From Geobacter sp. SVR (GTDB taxonomy: Bacteria; Desulfobacterota; Desulfuromonadia; Geobacterales; Pseudopelobacteraceae): a stretch of 64,000 nt of DNA. Position numbers and translations under genes: made by a program. Each line of letters starts with the position of its first letter. Position 1 is the stretch's first letter. The notes under the pieces are model-generated. The model had not been told where the DNA came from and did no database searches. It saw nothing but the letters and a program-made list of their open reading frames with translations. The DNA lies in the NCBI RefSeq assembly GCF_016865365.1, contig NZ_AP024469.1, forward strand, positions 666,001 through 730,000, read 5' to 3'. This document shows positions 25,816 to 34,582 of the stretch, one piece after another.

Positions 25816-27276
25816 ATGAGACTTAAAACAGCACTATTTCTTTTCAGCCTGATGCTGCTGCTGTCTGTCGCCGGAGTATGTCCGGCCATGACCGCCCCCT
25901 CGTTCCAGAAACTGGACAAGCCCCCCCTGGGGGAGCGCTGGTTCGGCATCTACGTTGATAACGAGCGGGTCGGATTCTACCACCAGACAATAACGGAGGT
26001 GCCGGGTGGCTACCGGCTGAAGGGTGACGGCAGTGCGCGGATGAAGGTGATGGGCTCCTCAAGAGCAGCCACCACCCACGAGGAATACCTGGTTGACAAG
26101 GGATTGGCTCTGCGAACGGTCAAAGTCGAGCAGACGATAAACGGAGAGTCTTCCAGCCTGTCCGGCGACGTGTACGGCAGCAGCCTTCGCATCAGCGTGA
26201 TGAGCGGCGGCAAGCGCACCCAGAAACAGCTCAAGTTCAAGAACGAAGTGTTTCCCGGCCCGGTGCTCAACCTGTATCCCCTGATGCGGGACAGCTCCGC
26301 CGGGAAGGTCTACCACATAGCGACGTTCGATGCCGAGGAACTGAAGATCAAGGAGGTAAAGATCACCGTTTTCGGGAATGAGGCCATCGACGGTCAGGCA
26401 GCGGTCAAGCTGCGCAACAACCTCTACCCCTTTGTCAACAACGATATCTGGATAGATGCCCACGGCAATACGATCAAGGAGTCGGTACGGGATGGGCTGG
26501 TGGTCACCCAGGCCGAGGATGCCAGGCAGCTGGCCTCTTTTGTCAGCAATATCGCCCTGGCCCGCAAGGACCTTGTTTACGATTTCAGCCTGGTCAGAGC
26601 AGAGCCCCCCATTAAGGATCAGGCCAAGCTCAAGGGGCTGGTTCTGGAGATAAGCGGCTGGAACGACAATCTGCCGCTGATGCAGGCGTGCGGGCAATCG
26701 ATGGAGAAGGCGGGCGAGGAACGCATCATCGTCAGAACCGGTTCGGCCGTGCCGCCTGCGGCGGAAAACAACCAGTCCGCGCCGGCAGCCAATGACGAGC
26801 GCTACCTGAAACCGGCCGACAAAATCGAATCCCTCGCTCCGGAGATCGTGGCAAAATCAAAGGAGATCACTGCAGGTAAAAGCGGTCAGGAAGCGGTCCA
26901 TGCCCTGGCGGCCTGGACATCGGAATGGCTGAAGAAGAGTGTGGACGATGGCGGTGGAGCGCTGGCCAGCCTCAAATCGCGTGTCGGCAATTGCCAAACC
27001 CATACCCGCCTCTACACCGCCCTGGCCCGTGCTGCCGGGATTCCTACCCGGTTCGTGTCCGGGCTGGTTTCCCTGGAGGGCAAAGGATTCCTGTATCACA
27101 GCTGGGCGGAAAGTCTCGTGGGGGGCGTCTGGATCCCGGTGGATCCGACCTATAACCAGGTGCCGGTCGATGCCACCCATATCAAATTTTTCGAGGGGCA
27201 TACCCAGGAGGATCTGGCGCCGATCCTGGCCATCATCGGCAAGATCAGGATAACCGTGCGGGAGGCGAAATACTGA
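25816..27276 (+). CDS. Secreted transglutaminase-like protein
   Basis: The 486-residue product has a signal peptide (ALFLFSLMLLLSVAGVCPA), a long beta-rich N-terminal part resembling that of DUF3857/DUF3858-type proteins, and a C-terminal transglutaminase-like cysteine-protease fold. The catalytic triad is visible: Cys in RVGNCQTHTRLYTALARA, His in LYHSWAESLVGG and Asp in WIPVDPTYNQ. Such periplasmic proteins act as peptidases or amidases on the cell wall or exported proteins; the substrate is unknown. GGGAG lies eight bases before the ATG at 25816, and a strong terminator follows. Confidence 0.85.
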   Translation: MRLKTALFLFSLMLLLSVAGVCPAMTAPSFQKLDKPPLGERWFGIYVDNERVGFYHQTITEVPGGYRLKGDGSARMKVMGSSRAATTHEEYLVDKGLALRTVKVEQTINGESSSLSGDVYGSSLRISVMSGGKRTQKQLKFKNEVFPGPVLNLYPLMRDSSAGKVYHIATFDAEELKIKEVKITVFGNEAIDGQAAVKLRNNLYPFVNNDIWIDAHGNTIKESVRDGLVVTQAEDARQLASFVSNIALARKDLVYDFSLVRAEPPIKDQAKLKGLVLEISGWNDNLPLMQACGQSMEKAGEERIIVRTGSAVPPAAENNQSAPAANDERYLKPADKIESLAPEIVAKSKEITAGKSGQEAVHALAAWTSEWLKKSVDDGGGALASLKSRVGNCQTHTRLYTALARAAGIPTRFVSGLVSLEGKGFLYHSWAESLVGGVWIPVDPTYNQVPVDATHIKFFEGHTQEDLAPILAIIGKIRITVREAKY

Positions 27277-27300
27277 TTGACTGAGCTACTTGGGTCAGAG

Positions 27301-27332
27301 AGGCAGAAAACTTCGGTTTTCTGCCTTTTTTA
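27301..27332. terminator. Terminator between the transglutaminase gene and uppP
   Basis: A perfect stem AGGCAGAAAAC / GTTTTCTGCCT closed by a stable TTCG tetraloop is followed by TTTTTATTTT on the plus strand. It lies between converging genes. Confidence 0.92.
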
Positions 27333-27353
27333 TTTTCGGCTCCCGGGGTCCGG

Positions 27354-28118
27354 TTACGGCAGAAAGAGCAAAAACAGGACTCCGATGGCGATCCGGTAAA
27401 TGCCGAAGGGGATGAAGGTGTGGCTGGTGATGAACTTCAGCAGCGCCTTGATCCCCAGCACGCCGAAGATAAAGGAGGCAATGAATCCCACCAGGATGTT
27501 CTGCCAGTCACCCATGTTGAATATGGCGTGGTTCTTGTAAATATCGTAGGCGGTGGCTGTCAGCAGGGTCGGCAGCGCCAGTAGAAAGGAAAATTCTGCC
27601 GCATCCTTGCGGTTCATGCCGAGCAGCAGCCCTCCCATGATGGTGGCGCCGGAGCGGGACACGCCGGGAATCATCGAAAGGCTCTGGATCAGCCCTATGG
27701 AAAAGGCCTGCCGGTATGACATGCCCTCCAGGTCGACCACCGTGGCGGGACGGTCTTTGATCCACCGTTCGATAAGGATGAAGGCGATACCTCCGGCAAT
27801 CAGCATGTAGCTGACAAGTGACGGCTGGAAGAAGCTCTTGACGACCTTGTACAGCAGAAACCCGAGCGCTCCGGTGGGCAGGAAGGCGAAGCAGAGTTTT
27901 TTGAGCAGGTCAGTGCCGGCCGTCAGGCGGCTGCGGTAGATATAAATCACCGCCAGCAAGGCACCGGACTGGATGGTTACCTCGAACACCTTGTGAGTGT
28001 CGGTCTGCCTGAGCTTCATCAGTGCCGAGGCCAGGATCAGGTGCCCGGTGGACGAGATCGGCAAAAACTCGCTCAAGCCTTCCACCATGCCAAGTACGAT
28101 CGCTTCGATAACGGTCAT
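27354..28118 (-). CDS. uppP: Undecaprenyl-diphosphatase UppP (BacA)
   Basis: UppP dephosphorylates undecaprenyl pyrophosphate on the periplasmic side, recycling the lipid carrier for cell-wall and O-antigen synthesis. The 254-residue membrane protein has the active-site motifs GLSEFLPISSTGHL and PGVSRSGATIMGGLLLGMNR, and about eight hydrophobic segments. It ends a minus-strand run with the M16 peptidase and the HIT protein; the gap to the peptidase gene is 55 bases. Confidence 0.96.
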   Translation of the reverse strand: MTVIEAIVLGMVEGLSEFLPISSTGHLILASALMKLRQTDTHKVFEVTIQSGALLAVIYIYRSRLTAGTDLLKKLCFAFLPTGALGFLLYKVVKSFFQPSLVSYMLIAGGIAFILIERWIKDRPATVVDLEGMSYRQAFSIGLIQSLSMIPGVSRSGATIMGGLLLGMNRKDAAEFSFLLALPTLLTATAYDIYKNHAIFNMGDWQNILVGFIASFIFGVLGIKALLKFITSHTFIPFGIYRIAIGVLFLLFLP

Positions 28119-28173
28119 TCCCGTCCCCCTCTGTATTCTTCGGAATATGGATCAGTGATGTTGCAGTGTCGCG

Positions 28174-29484
28174 TCATTGCGGCGTCCCGGCCGCTTTCAG
28201 GCGGCTGGCATAGCGTTCCACCAGTTCCACCGTCCGTGCCTTGATGGTCCTGTTCCAGGGGCCGACGGCCACCAGCCGCAGATTGGCCGGCATGAACAGA
28301 GTTTTCGCCAGCTCTCTCAGATCGGCGGCCGTGACGGCGCGCGCTTCCTGCTGGTCCTCTTCGATGCTGCGGACCACCTGCATCAGTTCCCCCCAACCAT
28401 AGCGCCCCCCCATCTCATAGGCGGAGTCGCGGCTGTATTCCAGGTCGAAGATATAGGACTGGCAGATCCGTTCCAGTTCGGTCTCGGGCACCGGCTGCTC
28501 GACCAGGCGGGCAGTCTCGTCCAGCGTCACCTCAACCGCCTGCACCAGGGTTTCGGGAGCGGTGGAAAGATCGATGGAGAGGCAGCCGGTTTCGTCATAG
28601 GCGCCGATGGCTCCCTCCACCGAGTAAACGATCCCCAGTTGTTCGCGCAGGCGCAGATGCAGGCGTGAACTGCCCCCGCCGGCAAGCAGGCGGCGTAGCA
28701 GGCGCTGGGCCATGAAGCGCTCATCTCCGCGGGAAATGCCCAGAAAAGCCAGCTGCAGGCTCATCTGGCTGTCCGAATCCCGCACGAAACGCACCTGCGG
28801 CTCATCGTGCCACCGAGTCACCGGCATTGCCGCCGGCATCGCCGCCCCCTGCCATTGGCCGAAGGTTTCCATGGCCGCCGCAAATACTTCGTGGCTCCTC
28901 ACCGGTCCGGCCACGACCAAAACCGCAGCGGTGGGAACGTAGTACTTCCGCAGATGGGCCTCCAGGTCGGCGCGGCACATGCCGGCGATGCTCTTCAGGG
29001 TGCCGATGGTCGGCTTTCCGAGCGGATGCCGCGGCCAGAGCAGCCGGCTGGAAATCGTATCGGGATTGATCTCCTGGCCCCGCTCGTTCAGATCCTCGCG
29101 CGCCTCCTCGGCAATGATGCGCTTCTCGATGTCGATCCCCTCCAGCAGGGGGTGTAGCAGCATCGAGGCGAAGATTTCCATGCCACGGCGGACATGGGCG
29201 GGATGGATACGGGAATAGTAGCAGGTCGATTCGGCGTCGGTAGCGGCATTGGGGGCACCGCCGATGGCCTCGAAGGCGCTCTCGATCTCCAGCGACGAGC
29301 CGAAATGCCGGGTACCGCGGAACAAGGTGTGCTCCAGGAAATGGGAGAGTCCCTCTTTGCCGGGAGGATCGTTGCGTCCTCCCACCTTCAGGTAGACCGC
29401 CAGTTCGGCGGCATGCAGGTGCGGCATCTCCACGCAGACCACGCGCAGACCGTTGGCAAGGGTATGGACAAAGGGTCTGATCAT
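28174..29484 (-). CDS. M16-family zinc peptidase (pitrilysin/processing-peptidase type)
   Basis: The 436-residue protein has the inverted zinc motif HFLEH in GLSHFLEHTLFRG, and the downstream Glu ligand in IAEEAREDLNERG, about 75 residues later, so it should be catalytically active. It has two M16 domains, the second with RDSDSQMSLQLAFLGI and LRLREQLGIVYSVEG. There is no clear signal peptide, so it resembles the cytoplasmic YmxG/processing-peptidase type. The ATG overlaps the HIT gene stop (ATGA). Confidence 0.93.
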   Translation of the reverse strand: MIRPFVHTLANGLRVVCVEMPHLHAAELAVYLKVGGRNDPPGKEGLSHFLEHTLFRGTRHFGSSLEIESAFEAIGGAPNAATDAESTCYYSRIHPAHVRRGMEIFASMLLHPLLEGIDIEKRIIAEEAREDLNERGQEINPDTISSRLLWPRHPLGKPTIGTLKSIAGMCRADLEAHLRKYYVPTAAVLVVAGPVRSHEVFAAAMETFGQWQGAAMPAAMPVTRWHDEPQVRFVRDSDSQMSLQLAFLGISRGDERFMAQRLLRRLLAGGGSSRLHLRLREQLGIVYSVEGAIGAYDETGCLSIDLSTAPETLVQAVEVTLDETARLVEQPVPETELERICQSYIFDLEYSRDSAYEMGGRYGWGELMQVVRSIEEDQQEARAVTAADLRELAKTLFMPANLRLVAVGPWNRTIKARTVELVERYASRLKAAGTPQ

Positions 29485-29903
29485 GAAAGCGCCTTTCGGA
29501 TCTGTTGTATGCGGTGCGGGTATTCGTCCGGAGCCAGCACTACCTCGTCATGGGGTTCGGCCCAGATCGGCCGCGGCCAGAGCGGATCGGAGGCGAAGCG
29601 CGGCACCAGGTGCCAGTGCATGTGCGGCACCATGTTTCCCAGGAGTTCGTAGTTGATCTTGACGGGTGCGAAGACATCGTACAGCGCCCGGGCCACGCGG
29701 CTGACCTCCTCCATCAGGCCGGCCCGTATCCCGCTTTCCAGGTGGAACAGCTCGGTCACGTGCGAGCGGGTGAACAGCAGGCAATATCCGGGGAAGAACT
29801 GGTCGCGGTTCAGGACTACGCGGGAATGTTCCAGTTCGATGATGCGCAGGTCGCTGTCGTCTTCCCAGCGACGGCACATCGGACAGTCAGCATGAGTGGT
29901 CAT
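29481..29903 (-). CDS. HIT-family (histidine triad) protein
   Basis: The 140-residue product carries an N-terminal CPMC pair, VVLNRDQFFPGYCLLFTRSH, and the histidine-triad motif HMHWHLVPRF. HIT proteins hydrolyse or transfer nucleotidyl groups (AMP-lysine, ApnA and others); the substrate here is unknown. I start at the ATG at 29903 (MTTHADC), with AAGGA about ten bases upstream; an ATG at 29921 or a TTG at 29927 could add six to eight residues. It overlaps the M16 gene by four bases. Confidence 0.88.
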   Translation of the reverse strand: MTTHADCPMCRRWEDDSDLRIIELEHSRVVLNRDQFFPGYCLLFTRSHVTELFHLESGIRAGLMEEVSRVARALYDVFAPVKINYELLGNMVPHMHWHLVPRFASDPLWPRPIWAEPHDEVVLAPDEYPHRIQQIRKALS

Positions 29904-29940
29904 ATTCGTTGCGTCCTTCATAGACAAATGATTTTGAATT

Positions 29941-30026
29941 CACAGGGATGTACAGGATTACATCCATGGTTCCAGAAGACCAGCGACGTTGACTCGCTTA
30001 CCTGTTTATCTCAGTACATCCCTGTA
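29941..30026. repeat. Dispersed inverted repeat, family B copy 1
   Basis: CACAGGGATGTACAGGAT at the left is matched by AGTACATCCCTGT at the right about 70 bases away, forming a large imperfect palindrome. Related elements lie at 42361 and 45582. This one separates the HIT gene promoter region from the macB-like permease gene. Confidence 0.75.
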
Positions 30027-30070
30027 AAAAGCTCTTTAGTCGTTTTTCATAGAGCCGCGGTTATACCGGT

Positions 30071-31297
30071 CTACTCATACCGCAAGGCATCGATCGGGTT
30101 GAGACCGGCCGCTCTCTTGGCAGGGTAAAATCCGAAGAAGATACCGATCGCGCCGGAAAAGACAAAGGCGATGGTGATCGACTGGAGCGAGATCATCGTG
30201 GGCCAGGTCAGGAGGTGTGAAACCACCAGCGCGCCGCCTGCCCCCAGGCAGATGCCAGCCAGGCCGCCGATCATGGTCAGGAGCACCGCCTCGGTCATGA
30301 ACTGCAGCAGGATGTCGTTGCGGCGGGCCCCGATCGCCATGCGGATGCCGATTTCGCGGGTACGTTCGGTGACCGACACCAGCATGATGTTCATGATACC
30401 GATGCCCCCTACTATCAGCGAAATGGAGGCTACTGCTCCGAGGAGCAGAGACATGGCCTTGGAGGATTGTTCCGCCACCGCCAGGATCTCCGACAGATTG
30501 CGGGTCGTGAAGTCGGGTTCCCTGTTGTTGGTGATGCGGTGGCGCTGTTTGAGCAGGCTGTTGACCTCCTCCTCGGCCTTGTTCAGCAGTTCCGAGCTGC
30601 GGGCCTTTACCATGGCCGCCCCGATCGTGTTGGGAAACTGGGAGCCGCTCAGTTTGCGCTGGGCCGTGCGCAGCGGCACGAAGATCACATCGTCCTGATC
30701 CTGTCCCTGGGGAGATTGCCCTTTGCGCTCCAGCACGCCGATCACCACAAAGGGCACCTTTTTGATGCGGACCATTCTGCCAACCGGGTCGGCCGCCCCG
30801 AACAGATTTTCGGCAACGGTCTGGCCCAGCAGGCAGACCTTGGCAGCGCCGTCATTGTCCTGCTGGCCGATGCTGCGGCCGCTCACAACGCCCCATTCGC
30901 GGATGTCGAACAGTTCCGAGGTGGTGCCCATCACGATCGTCGACCAGTTCAGGTTGCCGGAGACCACCTGGGCAGAGGTGCGCACCGTCGGAGCGGCTGA
31001 TTCCACCGAGGGGCATTCGGTCATGATGGCGCGCACGTCGTCGCCGGTCAGGGTCTGCATCCCGCCGGTGCCGGTACGGATGCCTCCGCTGGTGGTCGAG
31101 CCGGGGATCACCAGGATGATGTTGCTGCCGATACTGGCGATCTGCTGGGAGATGACATGGCGGGCTCCCGCTCCAACAGCCATCATGGCGATCACTGCGG
31201 CGATGCCGATGATGATCCCCAGCATGGTCAGGAATGAGCGCATCTTGTTGGTGCGCAGCGCCCGCAGGGCTATTTTCAGTGTCTGTACTACGTCCAT
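30071..31297 (-). CDS. macB: MacB-type ABC transporter permease
   Basis: The 408-residue permease has the MacB/LolE-like architecture: an N-terminal membrane helix (FLTMLGIIIGIAAVIAMMAVG), a periplasmic MacB core domain of about 200 residues, and three C-terminal helices forming an FtsX-like domain with ISLIVGGIGIMNIMLVSVTERTREIGIRMAIGAR. It should work with the ATPase at 31382 and the adaptor at 32078 to export a peptide, lipid or macrolide-like molecule. The gene is separated from the ATPase by 84 bases, unlike E. coli MacB, where both domains are fused. Confidence 0.92.
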   Translation of the reverse strand: MDVVQTLKIALRALRTNKMRSFLTMLGIIIGIAAVIAMMAVGAGARHVISQQIASIGSNIILVIPGSTTSGGIRTGTGGMQTLTGDDVRAIMTECPSVESAAPTVRTSAQVVSGNLNWSTIVMGTTSELFDIREWGVVSGRSIGQQDNDGAAKVCLLGQTVAENLFGAADPVGRMVRIKKVPFVVIGVLERKGQSPQGQDQDDVIFVPLRTAQRKLSGSQFPNTIGAAMVKARSSELLNKAEEEVNSLLKQRHRITNNREPDFTTRNLSEILAVAEQSSKAMSLLLGAVASISLIVGGIGIMNIMLVSVTERTREIGIRMAIGARRNDILLQFMTEAVLLTMIGGLAGICLGAGGALVVSHLLTWPTMISLQSITIAFVFSGAIGIFFGFYPAKRAAGLNPIDALRYE

Positions 31298-31381
31298 GTC
31301 ATGGGAGCTTCTTGTTCATAATTGAACTCTGATGTGCGCGGATGGAGCGAATCCGCGTCATCCGCGTTCCATTGCCGTGCC

Positions 31382-32074
<693 letters not shown>

Positions 32075-32077
32075 GGG

Positions 32078-33286
32078 TTAAAAAGGGCGCCCCATGCCGG
32101 GGCCCATGCCCTGCTTCTTCTTGGCGCTGTCGCCGCCCAGCTGTTCCACGATCACCTCATCCCCCTCCTTCAATGCCCCCTCCGTCACTTCGATGGCGGT
32201 ATTGTTGCCTATGCCGGTCTTGATGGTAACGGCGGCCGGTTTACCCTCCTTGAGGAGGTACACCTGCTGTCCCCGTTCTTCCTTGCGGCCGGGCCGGGCC
32301 TTATCCGCAGGGCCGGAACGCTTGGCCGAGGGCTCTTCCCCTTTGGGCTTGAAACGCAGGGCTGCCGGCGGCAGCTTGAGGGCGTCGTCGTTCCTGTCCA
32401 CCTGGATCGAGACATTGGCGGTCATGCCCGGCTTCAGCTTGAGATCGTCGTTGTCGACATTGACCACCACCACATAGGTGACGACATTCTGTGAGACAAC
32501 CGGTGCATTACGGATCTGGACCACCTTGCCCTTGAAGGACTGCTCCGGGTAGGCATCCACCGTGAAGCTGGCGGATTGATCGAGCTTGATGCGGCTGATA
32601 TCCGATTCGTCCACGCTGACCTCGATCTGCATCTTGGTCAGGTCCTTGGCGATGGTGAACAGGGTCGGCGTCTGAAAGGATGCGGCCACGGTCTGGCCCA
32701 CATCCACTGCGCGGGAAATGACCACCCCGTTCACCGGGGAGCGGATGATCGCATAGTTCAGGTTGGTGCGGGACTGCATCAAGGCCCCTCTGGTCTGGGC
32801 CACGCTCCCTTCGGCCGCCTTAACGGCCGCGCGGGCCGACTGGAATGCTGCCTCGGACACATCGTAATCTCCCTGCGAGATGATGCCTTCCTCAAGGAGC
32901 TTCTTGCTGCGATTGAAGGTGCGTTCGGTATCTGCCTGCGTTACCTTGGCCTTCTGCAGATTGGCCTCGGCGTTAAGGAAATTGCCCTGGGACTGTTCCA
33001 CCGCAGCCCGGAAGAGCGACGGGTCTATTTCGGCAATCGTCTGGCCTTCCCTGACGTGGGAATTGTAATCCACATAGATCCTGTGGATGGTTCCCGAAAC
33101 CTGGGTGCCAACCTGGACGGTGGTTACAGCGCTCAGGTTGCCGGTGGCCGAAACGGTGGAAACAATAGGGCCCCGCTCGATTCTGGCGGTTTTGTAAGTT
33201 ATTTCCGGTGCGCGCTTGAAATAGGTGAAGCCGGCCACGCCGGCCACAAGGAGGATGGGTACGACAATCAGCAGCACTTTTTTCAT
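32078..33286 (-). CDS. macA: MacA-type periplasmic adaptor (membrane fusion protein)
   Basis: The 402-residue protein has an N-terminal signal anchor (VLLIVVPILLVAGVAGFTYF), a split biotinyl-lipoyl domain (STVSATGNLSAVTTVQVG; NYAIIRSPVNGVVISRAVDVG), a helical hairpin between them and a beta-barrel domain with VQIRNAPVVSQNVVTYVVVV. It would link the MacB-like pump to an outer-membrane channel, but no TolC gene is in this operon. The Met at 33286 starts a typical signal anchor; the frame upstream to 33586 is not coding-like. Confidence 0.93.
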   Translation of the reverse strand: MKKVLLIVVPILLVAGVAGFTYFKRAPEITYKTARIERGPIVSTVSATGNLSAVTTVQVGTQVSGTIHRIYVDYNSHVREGQTIAEIDPSLFRAAVEQSQGNFLNAEANLQKAKVTQADTERTFNRSKKLLEEGIISQGDYDVSEAAFQSARAAVKAAEGSVAQTRGALMQSRTNLNYAIIRSPVNGVVISRAVDVGQTVAASFQTPTLFTIAKDLTKMQIEVSVDESDISRIKLDQSASFTVDAYPEQSFKGKVVQIRNAPVVSQNVVTYVVVVNVDNDDLKLKPGMTANVSIQVDRNDDALKLPPAALRFKPKGEEPSAKRSGPADKARPGRKEERGQQVYLLKEGKPAAVTIKTGIGNNTAIEVTEGALKEGDEVIVEQLGGDSAKKKQGMGPGMGRPF

Positions 33287-33515
33287 GTATGTCTCTCGAA
33301 GGAGGAGGGTTTGATATGAGCCTGAATTCTGCGGCTCCATGCCTCCGCCTGTATGGAAGGCCTCGATCGAGTCTTTTCCGCGACGCGAGCGTTCGTGTGG
33401 TCGTCCGGTACATACGGTTGTCGCACAGACGGCTTTTCCGGTACCCGGACCTCCCGGATTCTGATTGAATCCAAGAACACTTAGATCAAACGCGAATGAT
33501 AGCAGAAAAGTTACA

Positions 33516-33550
33516 AAAAAAAAGCCCCATGTCCGCAGACCGGGGCTTTT
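33516..33550 (-). terminator. Terminator of the 24-codon micro-gene
   Basis: On the minus strand AAAAGCCCC pairs with GGGGCTTTT, and TTTTTTTTT follows (A-run at 33515-33523 on the plus strand). It lies 21 bases after the stop of the small reading frame. Confidence 0.88.
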
Positions 33551-33570
33551 CGACAATCTGCCCGCCGCGA

Positions 33571-33645
33571 TCAGGCGACGGGCCAACTAGGGCAACCCTC
33601 TTTGCAGTGGGAAACCGGGCGGATTCTGAATCGTTCAGTCCACAT
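33571..33645 (-). CDS. 24-residue Cys-containing peptide gene
   Basis: A reading frame too short for routine gene calling has every sign of translation: ATG at 33645, AAAGGAG eight bases upstream, a sigma-70 promoter at 33694-33721 and a terminator at 33516-33550, so the whole transcript would be about 170 bases. The peptide starts MWTERFRIRPVS, has the core HCKEGCP and ends with a Trp-containing tail. It is basic, with one His and two Cys spaced C-x3-C. No leader-peptide target, modifying enzyme or regulated gene follows it in the same direction before the terminator. It could be a metal- or redox-responsive micro-protein, a peptide precursor, or a small RNA that also encodes a peptide. I know no family for it. 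Confidence 0.6.
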   Translation of the reverse strand: MWTERFRIRPVSHCKEGCPSWPVA

Positions 33646-33693
33646 ACGGGGCTCTCCTTTCGTTGGTGATCTGGACTTAACAGGACTTTTTTT

Positions 33694-33721
33694 ATCTTAA
33701 ACGTTTCGGCATTATTGTCAA
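33694..33721 (-). promoter_or_regulatory. Sigma-70 promoter of the 24-codon micro-gene
   Basis: On the minus strand TTGACA is followed after 16 bases by TAAGAT; transcription would begin near 33687. Its -35 element is 24 bases from the divergent -35 of the cobM promoter, so the two promoters are back to back and could share a regulator. Confidence 0.65.
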
Positions 33722-33744
33722 GATTTTTTGGTCCCGCGTCCGGC

Positions 33745-33773
33745 TTGACATGCCGGGGGTTTCAGACTACAAG
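33745..33773 (+). promoter_or_regulatory. Sigma-70 promoter for cobM-cbiG-pdxA
   Basis: TTGACA, a 17-base spacer and TACAAG; transcription would start near 33780, leaving a leader of only about 26 bases, too short for a cobalamin riboswitch. Confidence 0.6.
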
Positions 33774-33805
33774 AACGGATATTCCAATGCCTGACGGAGA
33801 TGTAC

Positions 33806-34582
33806 ATGACGCCGAAAGTATCGTTTGTCGGTGCCGGACCGGGTGCGGGTGATCTGATCACCGTCCGGGGGGCACGGCTCCTGAGCAACAGCGATGTGGT
33901 CATTTTTGCCGGCAGCCTGGTGGACCGCGCCCTGGTCGAGCAGTATGCCACCCATGCCGCGATCCATGATTCAGCCGGCATGACCCTGGGTGAGGTCATC
34001 ACCGTGATGATGGACGCCATTGCCGCAGGGAAGAAGATCGTGCGCCTGCACACCGGCGATCCTGCCATCTATGGGGCCATCCAGGAGCAGATGGAAGCCC
34101 TGGACCGGCTGGGGGTCGCCTATGAGGTCGTGCCGGGGGTGACCAGCGCCTTTGCCGCAGCGGCAGCCCTGAAGCAGGAGCTGACCTTGCCCGAGGTGTC
34201 CCAGACCGTGATCTTCACCCGCTGCGAGGGGCGCACGCCGGTGCCGGAGCGCGAAAAGTTGGCCGCGATCGCCCGGATCGGAGCCACCATGGTGATCTAC
34301 CTCTCGGTCGGCATGATCGAAACAGTGGTGGAGGAACTCCTGGCCGGAGCCTATGATCTTTCGACGCCGGCGGCTGTCGTCTGCCGCGCTTCCTGGGAGG
34401 ATGAACTGGTCCTGGAAGGTACCCTAGCCGACATCGCCGCGGCGGTGAGGGCAGCCGGAATCGACCGCCAGGCGCTGATCATCGTGGGCGATGTACTGGC
34501 AGCGCGGCGCCAGGGGCTGAAGGCCAGGTCCCTTCTGTACGACGACGGGTTTTCGCACGGATTCCGGGACAGCACGGGGTGA
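33806..34582 (+). CDS. cobM: Cobalt-precorrin-4 C11-methyltransferase
   Basis: The 258-residue SAM-dependent methyltransferase (CobM/CbiF) methylates C11 of (cobalt-)precorrin-4 in corrin synthesis. It has the N-terminal GAGPGAGDLITVRGARLL loop, the LHTGDPAIYGAI motif, YEVVPGVTSAFAAAAALKQELTLPE and the C-terminal IIVGDVL of this family. GGAG lies six bases before the ATG at 33806, so the in-frame ATG at 33800 is less likely. Neighbouring cbiG indicates the anaerobic, cobalt-early route, so CbiF is an equivalent name. Its stop overlaps the cbiG ATG. Confidence 0.95.
   Translation: MTPKVSFVGAGPGAGDLITVRGARLLSNSDVVIFAGSLVDRALVEQYATHAAIHDSAGMTLGEVITVMMDAIAAGKKIVRLHTGDPAIYGAIQEQMEALDRLGVAYEVVPGVTSAFAAAAALKQELTLPEVSQTVIFTRCEGRTPVPEREKLAAIARIGATMVIYLSVGMIETVVEELLAGAYDLSTPAAVVCRASWEDELVLEGTLADIAAAVRAAGIDRQALIIVGDVLAARRQGLKARSLLYDDGFSHGFRDSTG

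Noticed and set aside
33774..33805. A cobalamin riboswitch upstream of cobM
   Set aside because: The predicted leader is about 26 bases and no B12-box-like sequence is seen in the 150 bases upstream.
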